This document shows, in pieces, positions 53,888-63,688 of a DNA stretch of 64,000 nt. Where the stretch lies: the NCBI RefSeq assembly GCF_014652875.1, contig NZ_BMZQ01000001.1, positions 1,054,001-1,118,000 on the forward strand. The letters are read 5' to 3'. The DNA comes from Tianweitania populi (GTDB taxonomy: Bacteria; Pseudomonadota; Alphaproteobacteria; Rhizobiales; Rhizobiaceae). The notes beneath the pieces were generated by a model. The model saw only the letters and a program-made list of their open reading frames with translations, did no database searches and was not told the DNA's origin. A program made the translations under genes and the position numbers. Each line of letters opens with the position of its first letter. The stretch's first letter is position 1.

Positions 53888-54124
53888 TCAGGATTTGGTG
53901 ACGTTGCGGTCCGGGGTCACCACAGTCTCGCCGGGGCGGTGCTCGACGGTGCGCGGATCGACCGGGCGAACTTCATCCGGCGTATCGTCGTCGGTCATGC
54001 CCTTCTTGAAGCTCTTGATGCCCTTGGCCATGTCGCCCATCAGCTCGGGGATCTTGCCGCGGCCGAACAGCAGCAGGACAACAACAAGCACGATCAGCCA
54101 GTGCCAGATCGAAAAGGAACCCAT
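53888..54124 (-). CDS. tatA: Tat translocase subunit TatA
   Basis: A 78-residue pore-forming subunit. [20 protein letters not shown] gives the short membrane helix, followed by the hinge [23 protein letters not shown]. The polar tail is acidic then Arg/Pro-rich. ATG 54124 is preferred over a GTG two codons upstream. It heads tatA-tatB-tatC. The 279 bases upstream to scpB contain nothing I can identify beyond a probable promoter. Confidence 0.96.
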   Translation of the reverse strand: MGSFSIWHWLIVLVVVLLLFGRGKIPELMGDMAKGIKSFKKGMTDDDTPDEVRPVDPRTVEHRPGETVVTPDRNVTKS

Positions 54125-54403
54125 GATCACTCTCTTTCGAATTCTTAACCCGGGAAACAGCTAGGCCTTACGTCAGGCCTTTGCAAATCCCTTCATCGTC
54201 AACAGCACATCAGACATTTCAGGCGAGAGGAAGTCATCGCGCCGGGTAAAGACAATGCGCCGCATCCCATGCGGGTGGTTTACCGTACTGCTCGAACCGA
54301 AGCACGGCTTCAGCGCGAAACTATACAGCTTCGAAGCCTTGTTACCATGCGCACGGTCGGTTCTCCAACGGTTTCGATGAAGCCAAGCCGCGGAGCCGCC
54401 TCA

Positions 54404-55096
54404 TCAATCCTCCGTGACGCGGGGCGTAAGGAGGCCGAGTTCTTCGAGATCGATGTCGGTCAATTCGTCTTCATCGGGGCCAAGCAGATCGCCATCGACC
54501 GGCGGCACCGGCACGGCGAAGTTGCTGGGCATGCGGGGCGACAGGAGCCCTGCCCCTTTCAGCTCCTCCATGCCCGGCAGATCGCGCAGTTCGGCCAGGC
54601 CGAAATGATCGAGAAAGCCTTGAGTCGTGCCATAGGTCACCGGCCGTCCCGGCGTGCGACGGCGCCCGCGCATGCGCACCCAGCCGCTTTCAAGGAGAAG
54701 ATCGAGCGTCCCCTTCGACGTTTCCACGCCGCGCACATCCTCGATCTCGGCACGGGTCACCGGCTGATGATAGGCTATGGTAGAAAGCACTTCGAGCGCC
54801 GCCCGCGACAGCTTCTTCTGCTGCGGCGCATCGCGGCGAAGAAGAAAACCGAGATCCGGCGCGGTGCGCAGCGCCCAGGCATCGTCCACACGCACGACAT
54901 TGACGCCGCGATTGGCGTAAGCCGCAACCAGCCGCTCCATCACGGCGTCGAGCGCAACATCGTCCGGCAGCCGCTCCGCGAGCATCTTGCCCGTAACAGG
55001 CTCGGCACTGGCGAACAGGATCGCCTCGGCAATACGAATCGCTTGACCGATACGCTGTTCGGCAAACAAGTCGTTGTCGATATTCGCCTGGTTCAA
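54404..55096 (-). CDS. scpB: SMC-ScpAB complex subunit ScpB
   Basis: A 230-residue winged-helix protein of the condensin-like SMC complex. Conserved text: IRIAEAILFASAEPVTGKML, the LSRAALEVLSTIAYHQPVTRAEIEDVRGV core (near 110-138) and GRPVTYGTTQGFLDHFGL. It overlaps scpA by 4 bases, so the two are coupled. It helps chromosome condensation and segregation. Confidence 0.96.
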   Translation of the reverse strand: MNQANIDNDLFAEQRIGQAIRIAEAILFASAEPVTGKMLAERLPDDVALDAVMERLVAAYANRGVNVVRVDDAWALRTAPDLGFLLRRDAPQQKKLSRAALEVLSTIAYHQPVTRAEIEDVRGVETSKGTLDLLLESGWVRMRGRRRTPGRPVTYGTTQGFLDHFGLAELRDLPGMEELKGAGLLSPRMPSNFAVPVPPVDGDLLGPDEDELTDIDLEELGLLTPRVTED

Positions 55097-55935
55097 TTCA
55101 CGTCTCCGACAAGCCGCGGCCGCGGCTGACCCGGCCGCATATAGATCGGCTCGAAGGCACCGTCCTGGCGCACTTCCAGCTTGCCCTCGCGGATCAGCTC
55201 GAGACTGGCGGCAAAGGAACTAGCCAGAAGGCTGCGACGCTGGGCTGGTTCGGTCAGATACTGTGCGAGGAAGCGGTCCAGCGCGCTCCATTGTCCCGAA
55301 CGGCCAACCATCCGCACCAGCAGATCGCGCGCATCTTGCAGCGACCACACACCCCGCGCCGCGATCTGCACATTGCTCACCGCCTGCCGCTGGCGCTGCA
55401 CCGCATAGGCGGCGAGGAGATCATACAGGCTGGCCTCGAAGGTGACGCTGCGATCCATCTCCAAAGCTTCGGGCGCACCGCGCGCAAACACGTCACGCCC
55501 AAGCCGATCGCGGTTGACGAGCCGGGCTGCAGCTTCGCGCATGGCCTCAAGTCGCTTCAAGCGAAACTGCAGCACGGCGGCGAGTTCCTCGCCGCTTTCG
55601 CCTTCCTCGTCGCGCTGCTTGGGGATCAACAGCTTGGATTTCAGGAAAGCCAGCCACGCCGCCATCACGAGATAGTCGGCCGCAAGCTCCAGCCGCATGG
55701 CGCGTACCTGATCGATGAAGCCGATATATTGCTCGGCCAGCGCCACCACGGAGATCTGCGAAAGATCGACCTTCTGGTTGCGGGCAAGATGAAGCAGAAG
55801 GTCGAGCGGGCCCTCGAAGCCGGCGACATCCACCACCAGCTCCGGCTCGCTCAAGCCCTGTGTCTTGGCGTCGGCCCAGAGTTCCTCGGCAGGAACCGGC
55901 TGCGCCGTCTCTCCCTCATTCCGTGTGCTGTTCAA
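55093..55935 (-). CDS. scpA: SMC-ScpAB complex subunit ScpA
   Basis: A 280-residue kleisin subunit. The N-terminal SMC-neck-binding region is VDVAGFEGPLDLLLHLARNQKVDLSQISV, followed by YIGFIDQVRAMRLELAADYLVMAAWLAFLKSKLLIP; the C-terminal winged helix has LLASSFAASLELIREGKLEVRQDGAFEPIYM. It lies 40 bases after nagZ and is coupled to scpB. Confidence 0.96.
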   Translation of the reverse strand: MNSTRNEGETAQPVPAEELWADAKTQGLSEPELVVDVAGFEGPLDLLLHLARNQKVDLSQISVVALAEQYIGFIDQVRAMRLELAADYLVMAAWLAFLKSKLLIPKQRDEEGESGEELAAVLQFRLKRLEAMREAAARLVNRDRLGRDVFARGAPEALEMDRSVTFEASLYDLLAAYAVQRQRQAVSNVQIAARGVWSLQDARDLLVRMVGRSGQWSALDRFLAQYLTEPAQRRSLLASSFAASLELIREGKLEVRQDGAFEPIYMRPGQPRPRLVGDVN

Positions 55936-55975
55936 GCATCGACCTCGCGCGACCCCTCACGCAAGGTCGGCGGTC

Positions 55976-56995
55976 TTATGCCACCAACTGCATCAGCTCG
56001 GCAAACTCGGCGCGCACGTCGTCCTCAACGGAATTGTCGCGCATACCCAGCGGCAACAGAGCGCGTTCGGCTCGCGCCAATGCCCCGTCCGTCAGGCGCG
56101 GCGTTTCGGCAACCACGGCTTCCATTTCGCCCATCACGCCATTGCAATGCAGAACGATGTCACAGCCGGCGGCCAGGATCGCCCGGCTGCGGCTGGCGAA
56201 ATCGCCCGACAGCGCCTTCATCGAAACGTCATCGCTCATCAGCAGGCCGTCAAAGCCGATCTCCTTGCGGATGATCTCGTCGACCACGATCGGCGATGTG
56301 GTCGCCGGCAGATCCGGATCGATGGCGGAATAGATGACATGCGCGGTCATCGCCATGCCGACATCCGACAACGCCTTGAACGGCGCGAAGTCGCGGGCAC
56401 GCAGTTCCTCCAGCGAAGCATCCACGGTCGGCAGCGCCAGATGCGTATCGGCCGTCGCACGCCCGTGGCCAGGCACATGCTTCATCACCGGCAGAACGCC
56501 ACCGGCCAGCAACCCATTCACCGCCGCGCGCCCGAGAGTCCCGACAACCTCAGGCTCGGTGCCATAGGCGCGGTTGCCGATCACGTCATGCGCGCCGGCA
56601 ACCGGCACGTCGAGCACCGGCAGGCAGTCGGCGTTGATGCCAAGCTTGAGCAGATCGAAGGCATGCAGCCGCGAGAGCAGCCAGGTCGCGCGCAAGCCGG
56701 ACTTCTGGTCGCTTGCATAAAGCGCCCCAAGCGCTGCGGCCGGCGGATAGTTTGGGGCGAGCGGCGGGCGCAACCGCTGAACACGTCCGCCTTCCTGATC
56801 GAGGAACACGGGCGCATCGGGCCGATCGGTGCATTTGCGCATGCAGGCAACCAGCGCCCGCACCTGATCGGCGTCCACGATATTGCGTGCGAACAGGATG
56901 AAGCCCCAGGGTCTATGCTCGCGGAAGAAGGTTTCTTCTTCTGGCGTCAGCACGGGACCGGCCGCACCAAGGATCACCGCCTTGCATTCGTTCAT
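55976..56995 (-). CDS. nagZ: beta-N-acetylhexosaminidase (cell-wall recycling)
   Basis: A 339-residue GH3 enzyme that removes N-acetylglucosamine from anhydro-muropeptides in the cytoplasm. The signature KHVPGHGRATADTHLALP is present (KHxPGHGxxxxDTH), with His as acid/base, and the nucleophile Asp lies in LLMSDDVSMKAL. Another active-site segment is VFLDQEGGRVQRL. It lies between the SPOR protein and scpA in the same direction. Confidence 0.95.
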   Translation of the reverse strand: MNECKAVILGAAGPVLTPEEETFFREHRPWGFILFARNIVDADQVRALVACMRKCTDRPDAPVFLDQEGGRVQRLRPPLAPNYPPAAALGALYASDQKSGLRATWLLSRLHAFDLLKLGINADCLPVLDVPVAGAHDVIGNRAYGTEPEVVGTLGRAAVNGLLAGGVLPVMKHVPGHGRATADTHLALPTVDASLEELRARDFAPFKALSDVGMAMTAHVIYSAIDPDLPATTSPIVVDEIIRKEIGFDGLLMSDDVSMKALSGDFASRSRAILAAGCDIVLHCNGVMGEMEAVVAETPRLTDGALARAERALLPLGMRDNSVEDDVRAEFAELMQLVA

Positions 56996-57035
56996 GGCTC
57001 AAGCTCTCACAGGCTTAGAAGTGGTGCGTATACGA

Positions 57036-57069
57036 CAAAGCCCGCCACGCATAAACGCGACGGGCTTTG
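57036..57069 (-). terminator. hairpin after the SPOR protein gene, weak terminator
   Basis: CAAAGCCCG pairs with CGGGCTTTG around a longer arm containing CGCG/CGCG-like pairing. On the minus strand only TCGT follows, so termination may be incomplete and nagZ could be partly co-transcribed. Confidence 0.5.
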
Positions 57070-57085
57070 CGGGAAAGAGTTCCGC

Positions 57086-60000
57086 TTACTGCGAAACGAA
57101 GCAGCTGCCGCCCGCGCTCTTGTAGCTGGCGCATATCGTGTTGGCTTCGGCACGGGAAGAGGCCGCGACGCGAACGCGGTAATAAGTGCCCTTGCCGGCA
57201 ATATCGGCCCGCACGATGTTGACGTTCTTGCCGCTCAGCACGCTGGCATAGCGGCGGGAAAGATTGTCATAGCTGGCTTGTGCGGCAGCCTCGCTCGGCT
57301 GCGAGGCAATCTGCACGGCCCAACCGGATGGCGCGGCTGCGGCTTCAACGGCAGCAGGTGCTGCAGAAGACTGCGCCGTCGGCTGCACGGCAGCAACCTG
57401 AGGTGCTGCCTGCGGTGCAGGCTGCGCCGGTGTTTCGTCGATCACGCTTTCGATCGGGTCCGCTTCGGGCAGGCTGGGTGCGGCAGCCGGCGCCACGGCG
57501 GCCGGCTCAGCCGTTACGGCTGCGGCGGCCGAAGCAAGCTGTGGTGCGGGTGCAGCGGCTTCTTCCTCACGCGGCGCAAGCGAGCCATCGGGGCGAACCA
57601 CCATGGTGCGGACGCGGCGGGGCGCAACGGCCACCATCTCTTCCGGGACCTGCTGATTGCCCGTCGTATCCGGCGTCAAACGATCTTCGGCCTTGCCTGC
57701 AGTGCCGACGGCTTCTTCATCGACATCGCCGACATCGGCACCCTCGGGATCTGTGCCTTCGGGATCAAGCGCGGACAGGCTTGCCATCGAGTCTTCGTCG
57801 GCCTCCTGCGCGGCCAGATCCACCGGCGCGGCGTCTTCGGAGATCAGGCGTTCCTGCGTCGGCGCGCCGAGCGGCTGGCCGGAACCGACGCGATCATAAA
57901 CGACGTTGTCCTGGTTCGGCACGGTTGTACCACCCGGATTTTCCGGACGCACCTTCATCGGATCGGCATCGGCACGCACAAGCGTCGGCTCGCCTCCGCT
58001 GCCCACCGATCCGCCCGGCATCGCCAGAATGGCGACGCCGCCGATCAGAACGATCGCTGCAACAGCGCCGGCCATCAGCATGCCGCGACGGCCAAGAATG
58101 CCCTGACGCGGCTGGGATCGGGCTGACTGTTCGTAATAGTTGTCGTCGTCTTCCGGCTCATACATGCCCGCGCGCGACAGGTCGGACTCATAGCGCCCGG
58201 CCGATGCACCGGCCGCCGCCCCCGCGGCCGCCGCACCCATGGAGAAGTCGAGATGCTCGTCCCAGTTCTGCGTGCTGGCTTGGCGCTGCGCTTCCTGCTC
58301 TTCGCGCCTTGCCTGACCGGCCGGCTCTGCGTTCAGCGAATGGAAGGAGGACTCGAACTGCGAATCGAAATCATCGAAGCCGTTGGCGCGCGGCGCGGGC
58401 TCGCGGCCGTAATCGACTTCCGGCAGATCGAGCTCGTCGGAATGCGCCAGGCGCTGATCCACGAAGTCGACCGTTTCGATATCCGGCACATCCGCGCGCA
58501 TGCTCGGCGCATTGACCATCGGCCGCGCCTGCGAGGCATAGCCGTAGCTGGCCGACGCATGCTGGCGATAGCCGGTGTTATGATCATCGTCCCGGCCATA
58601 TGGATCGGCGGCCAGTTCATCGGCGAGAGCGGCGTCGAAAGCCCGTTCATCAAAAGGCTGCATGGCTTCGGGTTCCATATCGAGTTGGGCGGACTCTTCC
58701 ACGGGATCAGGGACCGTGGTCGAGACAGTGTTGGTGTGGGCTTGGGTCGAGGGCGCACGGTCGGTGCCGGTGCGTGTCTCAGTGTACGGGGAAGAAGCGG
58801 CAGCGGCTGAAACAGCGGCAGCAGCAGACAGTGCAGCCACGGAGGCAGCAGCAGGTGCCGGCGGCTGCGCGGTTTCGGCTTCCATCGCGGCCTCGATGTC
58901 GCGCGCAACCGCGTCGTCATCCAGAAGCTCGGCCATTTCGAAGTCGCCGAGATCGGGCTCAGCCGTGGTGTCCTCACTTGGCACTTCCGGCTCAGCGTTG
59001 AGCGCGGCGTAAGACACGGGAGCGGCGTTGGCGGCGGCGGCAGGCGCCGTATCAACCTCGGAAAAGTCGAGATGCCACAAGGCATCATCATTTTCCGCAT
59101 TTGCCCCCTGAGCAGCCGGGGCGTCGATGCCTTGCGCCTCATCCTGCGCATCGGCGTCGGCGAAATCGATGCCTTCGAGCCAGCTGTCATCTTCAGGCGC
59201 AGAAGCGGACTGCGCGTCCTGCTGGCTGTCCATCTCGCCGCCCAGCAGATCAAACAATTCGCGCTCAAACGCCTCGTCATGCGCTGGCGTGGCTTGCTGC
59301 TCTTGCTCGGCTTCGGCCTCGACAAGCGCCCACTGCTCGGACTGCGGCGCGGCATACTGAGCATCGCTTGGCGCGGTGTCATGATCGTTTTGCGCCAGAA
59401 CCTGCGGCTCATCGAGCGCCACGGAGCCTTCGTCAAGCCAGCCTTCTTCAGCCGTGAAAACATCGCGCTCAGGCGATGCGTCCGCCTGCGCGTCATCCCA
59501 GCCATTCAAGTCGAAGTCACCAAGCGGATCCGACTCCGATTGCGCCTCGACAACACCAGCCGTGTGCTCAACAATCAACGCAGGCTGCGTTTCAGCAGCC
59601 GACGGCTCGTCCTCGAACGAAGCAACGTCATCCGAACCGGGCGCATCGGCCTCGCGGGCGAGTTCCTCGGCGAGTTGAAGATCGAGCGAATCAAATGCCT
59701 CAGCCGGCTCATCAGCGACCGGCTCGACCGCCTGAACATCATCAACGGCTTCAAGCTGCGGCTCGGCGACAGACACCGCCTCAGGCTCGCTCTCTACGGC
59801 TTCGCTTTCGATCGACTCAGCCTGGCTGTGATCTGCCGCCTGCTGGTCGCGATCATCCTGCCAGGCCTGAAGAGCGGCATAGGCCGCTTCGATCTCGTCA
59901 TCCTCTTCGGCTGGCGCCTGCGAAGATGCCGACACCTCAACAGCCTCAACAGGCTGAGGCTCGGATCCTTGATGAAGCATGTCGCTGGTGGAGATCGTCT

Positions 60001-60460
60001 CGTCTTCGTCGAAGCTCAGCTCGAAATCCGCAAAGGGGTCGACATCCGGCTCGACCGCGCTCTGTTCCGGCTCCGCAACAAAGGCGTCCGCAGCCTGGCG
60101 GAAGTCAACGGTCTCATCATCGGTCTGATACGCCTGGATCGCCGCTGCCGAGGCATGGTCCTGCAGATCGTCGGCCGGCTCTACGGCAGGTGCTGCGGCT
60201 TCCGACTGCGCAAACACCGGCTCCTGGCGCGGCGCTTCAACAGCGCGCTGCGACATCGATGCCGGCTCATTATCCTGGTCGCCGTGGAACTCGCCCAGCA
60301 ATTCGCGTTCGAGATCCAGGCCGAAGTCCGGCTCAACCGGCTGCTGCGGCTGATGCACCTTCACCCGCGGATCGAACCCCATGATACGGGTCAGTTCCGC
60401 AAACGGGTCGTCCTCCGCAATCGGCGCGGCGGAAGCACGGTTGGATGAAGTGTCTGCCAT
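57086..60460 (-). CDS. very large acidic SPOR-domain protein
   Basis: A 1124-residue protein. The start has EDDPFAELTRIMGFDP, a segment conserved in Rhizobiales homologues. Residues to about 785 are highly acidic (many Asp, Glu, Ala, Gln) and probably disordered in the cytoplasm. A membrane helix lies near 795-815 (GMLMAGAVAAIVLIGGVAIL), then a periplasmic Ala/Pro/Val-rich linker and a SPOR domain at about 1045-1124 (GWAVQIASQPSEAAAQASY to the end). SPOR domains bind denuded glycan strands at division sites. It lies between argS and nagZ, in a syntenic block that runs from dgt to scpB. Confidence 0.92.
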   Translation of the reverse strand: MADTSSNRASAAPIAEDDPFAELTRIMGFDPRVKVHQPQQPVEPDFGLDLERELLGEFHGDQDNEPASMSQRAVEAPRQEPVFAQSEAAAPAVEPADDLQDHASAAAIQAYQTDDETVDFRQAADAFVAEPEQSAVEPDVDPFADFELSFDEDETISTSDMLHQGSEPQPVEAVEVSASSQAPAEEDDEIEAAYAALQAWQDDRDQQAADHSQAESIESEAVESEPEAVSVAEPQLEAVDDVQAVEPVADEPAEAFDSLDLQLAEELAREADAPGSDDVASFEDEPSAAETQPALIVEHTAGVVEAQSESDPLGDFDLNGWDDAQADASPERDVFTAEEGWLDEGSVALDEPQVLAQNDHDTAPSDAQYAAPQSEQWALVEAEAEQEQQATPAHDEAFERELFDLLGGEMDSQQDAQSASAPEDDSWLEGIDFADADAQDEAQGIDAPAAQGANAENDDALWHLDFSEVDTAPAAAANAAPVSYAALNAEPEVPSEDTTAEPDLGDFEMAELLDDDAVARDIEAAMEAETAQPPAPAAASVAALSAAAAVSAAAASSPYTETRTGTDRAPSTQAHTNTVSTTVPDPVEESAQLDMEPEAMQPFDERAFDAALADELAADPYGRDDDHNTGYRQHASASYGYASQARPMVNAPSMRADVPDIETVDFVDQRLAHSDELDLPEVDYGREPAPRANGFDDFDSQFESSFHSLNAEPAGQARREEQEAQRQASTQNWDEHLDFSMGAAAAGAAAGASAGRYESDLSRAGMYEPEDDDNYYEQSARSQPRQGILGRRGMLMAGAVAAIVLIGGVAILAMPGGSVGSGGEPTLVRADADPMKVRPENPGGTTVPNQDNVVYDRVGSGQPLGAPTQERLISEDAAPVDLAAQEADEDSMASLSALDPEGTDPEGADVGDVDEEAVGTAGKAEDRLTPDTTGNQQVPEEMVAVAPRRVRTMVVRPDGSLAPREEEAAAPAPQLASAAAAVTAEPAAVAPAAAPSLPEADPIESVIDETPAQPAPQAAPQVAAVQPTAQSSAAPAAVEAAAAPSGWAVQIASQPSEAAAQASYDNLSRRYASVLSGKNVNIVRADIAGKGTYYRVRVAASSRAEANTICASYKSAGGSCFVSQ

Positions 60461-60556
60461 GATCTTTCCCGTACTTGAACTCGGTCGGACGCCGGCGACG
60501 TCGCACGACGGGCTGGGCCCGTACCAAGCTTTTGTGGGAAAAAGGTGGCAGCTAGA

Positions 60557-62314
60557 TCAGCGTAGCTCCTCCGGGGCATCCGCCCCGACGATCGCCAATC
60601 CCGATGTCAGAACATCCGACACCGCCTGCACCAGTCCCAGCCTGGCGATGGTCAGTGTAGGTTCGTTAACCCTTACAAATCGTAAATCCGGATTGTCTGT
60701 TCCGCGATTCCAGTGCGCGTGGAAGCTGCTGGCGAGATCATAAAGGTAGAAAGCCACCCGATGCGGCTCCAGTGCTACTGCAGCACTCTCGATCATGCGC
60801 GGATATTCAGCCAGCTTGCGGATCAGCTGGATCTCGCCGGCATCGGTCAGCAGCGCAGTGTCCTTGGCCAGCGTCGCGCGATCCGGCCGCTCCAGCCCCA
60901 TCTGCTCCTTGGCCTGACGAAACACCGAATAACAACGCGCAGAAGCATACTGCACGTAGAAAACCGGATTGTCCTTGGACTGCTCGGTCACCTTGGCAAA
61001 ATCGAAATCGAGCGGTTCACCATTCTTGCGATAAAGCATCATGAAGCGAATCGCATCGCGGCCGACTTCGTCCACCACATCGCGCAACGTGATGAATTCG
61101 CCGGACCGCTTCGACATCTTCACGGGCTCGCCAGCGCGCAGCAGGCGAACGAGCTGGCACAGCAGCACCGTCAGCTCCACCTTGCCATCGGTCACAGCGC
61201 GCGCCAGCGCTTCCAGCCGCTTCACATAGCCGCCGTGGTCCGCGCCCAGGATGTAAACCAACTGATCGAAGCCGCGGACGTACTTGTCCTTGAGATAAGC
61301 CACGTCGGCGGCGAAATAGGTGTAGGCGCCGTCCGACTTCACCAGCGGCCGGTCGATGTCGTCGCCCACTTCGGTCGAGCGAAACAGCGTCTGCTCGCGA
61401 TCTTCCCAGTCTTCCGGCTTCTGGCCCTTCGGCGGCGGCAGCTTGCCCTTATAGACATGTCCCTTGAGCGTCAGGTCGCTGATGGCCGAGCGGATCTGCT
61501 TGGCATTCTCGGCATGCAGCGTGCGCTCCGAAAAGAACACGTCGTGATGCACATTGAGCGCCGCCAAATCCTCACGGATCATGTCCATCATCGCGTCGAT
61601 GGTCTTGTCCGCAATCAACGCGATCGCTTCGTCTTCCGGCTTGTCGAGGAGTTCACGGCCATAGGTGTCGGCCAGCATCCGCCCCACCGGCACGAGGTAA
61701 TCGCCGGGATACAGACCCGGCGGGATCTCGCCGATCGTCTCGCCCAGCGCTTCGCGGTAGCGCAGGAAGGCCGACTGCGCGAGGACGCCGATCTGCGCGC
61801 CGGCATCGTTGATGTAATATTCCTTGGTCACCTCGCTGCCGGCAAAGGCCAGCAGGTTGGACAAGGCATCGCCCACTACCGCGCCGCGGCAATGGCCGAC
61901 ATGCATCGGGCCCGTCGGGTTGGCCGAAACATACTCGACATTGATCTTGCGGCCCGCGCCGATGGTGGACCGGCCGTAATCCGTGCCGGTCGCCAGCATG
62001 TCCGCCAGCCGCGCCTGCCAGAAGCCGTCGCCCAGCCGAATGTTCACGAACCCCGGACCGGCAACGGAGGCTTCCGATACGTCCGCGTCCTTGGCGAGTT
62101 GCGCCGCAAAGCGCTCGCCCAGCAAGCGCGGGTTCTCGCCGACGGCCTTGGACAGCACCATCGCCGCATTGGTCGCAAGATCGCCGTGGCTCACATCGCG
62201 CGGCAGCTCGACGGCCACGCGCGCGGTATCGACCGGCTCGCCGCTTTCCGTTCGGAGATCGAGAGCCTGCACGATCTTGATCACGCGCGCGCTGAATTCG
62301 GCGAAAATGTTCAT
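60557..62314 (-). CDS. argS: arginyl-tRNA synthetase
   Basis: A 585-residue class I synthetase. The HIGH motif is in [13 protein letters not shown] and KMSKR in [13 protein letters not shown]; the N-terminal Add-1 domain and the C-terminal anticodon domain with [18 protein letters not shown] are complete. ATG 62314 is preferred, with an ATG two codons upstream as alternative. It follows dgt by 63 bases in the same direction. Confidence 0.98.
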   Translation of the reverse strand: MNIFAEFSARVIKIVQALDLRTESGEPVDTARVAVELPRDVSHGDLATNAAMVLSKAVGENPRLLGERFAAQLAKDADVSEASVAGPGFVNIRLGDGFWQARLADMLATGTDYGRSTIGAGRKINVEYVSANPTGPMHVGHCRGAVVGDALSNLLAFAGSEVTKEYYINDAGAQIGVLAQSAFLRYREALGETIGEIPPGLYPGDYLVPVGRMLADTYGRELLDKPEDEAIALIADKTIDAMMDMIREDLAALNVHHDVFFSERTLHAENAKQIRSAISDLTLKGHVYKGKLPPPKGQKPEDWEDREQTLFRSTEVGDDIDRPLVKSDGAYTYFAADVAYLKDKYVRGFDQLVYILGADHGGYVKRLEALARAVTDGKVELTVLLCQLVRLLRAGEPVKMSKRSGEFITLRDVVDEVGRDAIRFMMLYRKNGEPLDFDFAKVTEQSKDNPVFYVQYASARCYSVFRQAKEQMGLERPDRATLAKDTALLTDAGEIQLIRKLAEYPRMIESAAVALEPHRVAFYLYDLASSFHAHWNRGTDNPDLRFVRVNEPTLTIARLGLVQAVSDVLTSGLAIVGADAPEELR

Positions 62315-62376
62315 AATCAACTCGGGAACGAAAGGAGAAGACGCGAACGCTTGGCCCGCAATTTGTTGGCCGCGAC

Positions 62377-63591
62377 CTAGCTCAGAACGGGCGTGCGGTC
62401 AAACAACCGCCGGTGTTCCTTGACCGCATAAGTGTCGGTCATGCCGGCCAGGAAGTCCGCGACATGCCGCGCCTTCACGGCATCCGCCGCCCGATCAAGC
62501 CCTTCGCGCCAGCCTTCCGGCATCGCGCGGGGGTCGGCCATATAGGCGTCGAACAGGTCGAAAAGGATGCTGTCGGCACTGGCGCGCACCTCCATCACCG
62601 ATGGATGGCGATAAAGATTGGCATAAAGAAAGCGCTTCAATTCCCGCTCGCCCGCCGCCACTTCATCGGAGAAGCGGATCACGGTCTGCCCAGCCGAATG
62701 GATGTCTTCCACGCTTTGCGGCTGCAAGGCAGCAAGCTTGGTCTTGGCCGTGACGATCACGTCCTCGACCATCAGCGTGATCTGCCGCCGCATCAGCTCA
62801 TGGGCGATCCGCACCGGGTCGAGCTTGGGATATTTCATCCGCACCGCCCGCAGAATGCCGGCCGTCAGCGGCACGTCTTCCAGCATGTCGAGCGTCAACA
62901 GACCGGAGCGCAAACCGTCGTCGATATCATGCGTGTTATAGGCGATGTCGTCGGCAATCGCCGCCGCCTGCGCTTCCGGCCCGGCAAAGCGGTCGAGTTC
63001 GAGATCATGCAGCTCGGAATAGGTGCTGATCGCCTGCGGCACCGGCTTGGCCAGCGGCGAGCCATCGGCGTGAACCAGCGGGCCATTATGCTTCACCAGC
63101 CCTTCCAGCGTTTCCCAGCTGAGGTTGAGGCCGTCGAACTCGGCATAGCGCCGTTCCAACTTGGTCACGATCCGTAGCGATTGCGCATTGTGTTCGAAGC
63201 CGCCGAACGGCTGCATCTTCAGGTTCAGCGCATCTTCGCCCGTGTGGCCAAACGGCGTGTGGCCGAAGTCGTGCACCAGCGCGACCGCTTCCGCCAGATC
63301 CTCGTCCAGTTGCAAGGCCCGCGCCAAGGCCCGCGCGATCTGCGCCACCTCGATCGTATGCGTCAGCCGCGTGCGATAATGGTCGCCCTCATGCGCAACA
63401 AAGACCTGCGTCTTGTGCTTCAAACGCCGAAAGGCGGTGGAATGGATGATTCGGTCGCGGTCGCGCTGAAACGGCGTGCGCGTCAGGCTTTCCGGCTCAT
63501 CCACGAAGCGGCCCCGCGTTTTTGCGGGGTCCGTCGCGTACACGGCGCGCGGGCGGTAGCCGAAGCCGATATCGGACGCAGTCAGTGCCAC
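62377..63591 (-). CDS. dgt: deoxyguanosinetriphosphate triphosphohydrolase-like protein
   Basis: A 404-residue HD-domain enzyme that removes triphosphate from dNTPs. The HD ligands are in [18 protein letters not shown] (His) and [18 protein letters not shown] (His-Asp and His), with a later Asp in [16 protein letters not shown] chose GTG 63591, with GGGAAG about 6 bases upstream, because ATG codons farther upstream would overlap the divergent erpA coding region. Length and N-terminus ([19 protein letters not shown]) fit the type 2 family. Confidence 0.95.
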   Translation of the reverse strand: MALTASDIGFGYRPRAVYATDPAKTRGRFVDEPESLTRTPFQRDRDRIIHSTAFRRLKHKTQVFVAHEGDHYRTRLTHTIEVAQIARALARALQLDEDLAEAVALVHDFGHTPFGHTGEDALNLKMQPFGGFEHNAQSLRIVTKLERRYAEFDGLNLSWETLEGLVKHNGPLVHADGSPLAKPVPQAISTYSELHDLELDRFAGPEAQAAAIADDIAYNTHDIDDGLRSGLLTLDMLEDVPLTAGILRAVRMKYPKLDPVRIAHELMRRQITLMVEDVIVTAKTKLAALQPQSVEDIHSAGQTVIRFSDEVAAGERELKRFLYANLYRHPSVMEVRASADSILFDLFDAYMADPRAMPEGWREGLDRAADAVKARHVADFLAGMTDTYAVKEHRRLFDRTPVLS

Positions 63592-63688
63592 ACGCTTCCC
63601 TTTGCCGTTGCCGGCTCTTGCCCGGACCCGTTGACGAGACCTTCCGCGGCTCATACCTACTAGAAGAATGCCAGCGCAAGGTGACACC

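Noticed and set aside
55865-58126. 753-codon open frame on the plus strand opposite nagZ, scpA and the SPOR gene
   Set aside because: It is the antisense of three recognised genes, gives an Arg/His-rich composition with no family motif, and is explained by high GC at third positions.
59072-60448. 458-codon open frame opposite the acidic part of the SPOR gene
   Set aside because: Acidic codons GAx/GCx read in antisense as Leu/Arg/Ser; the product is a Leu/Arg-rich shadow with no family.
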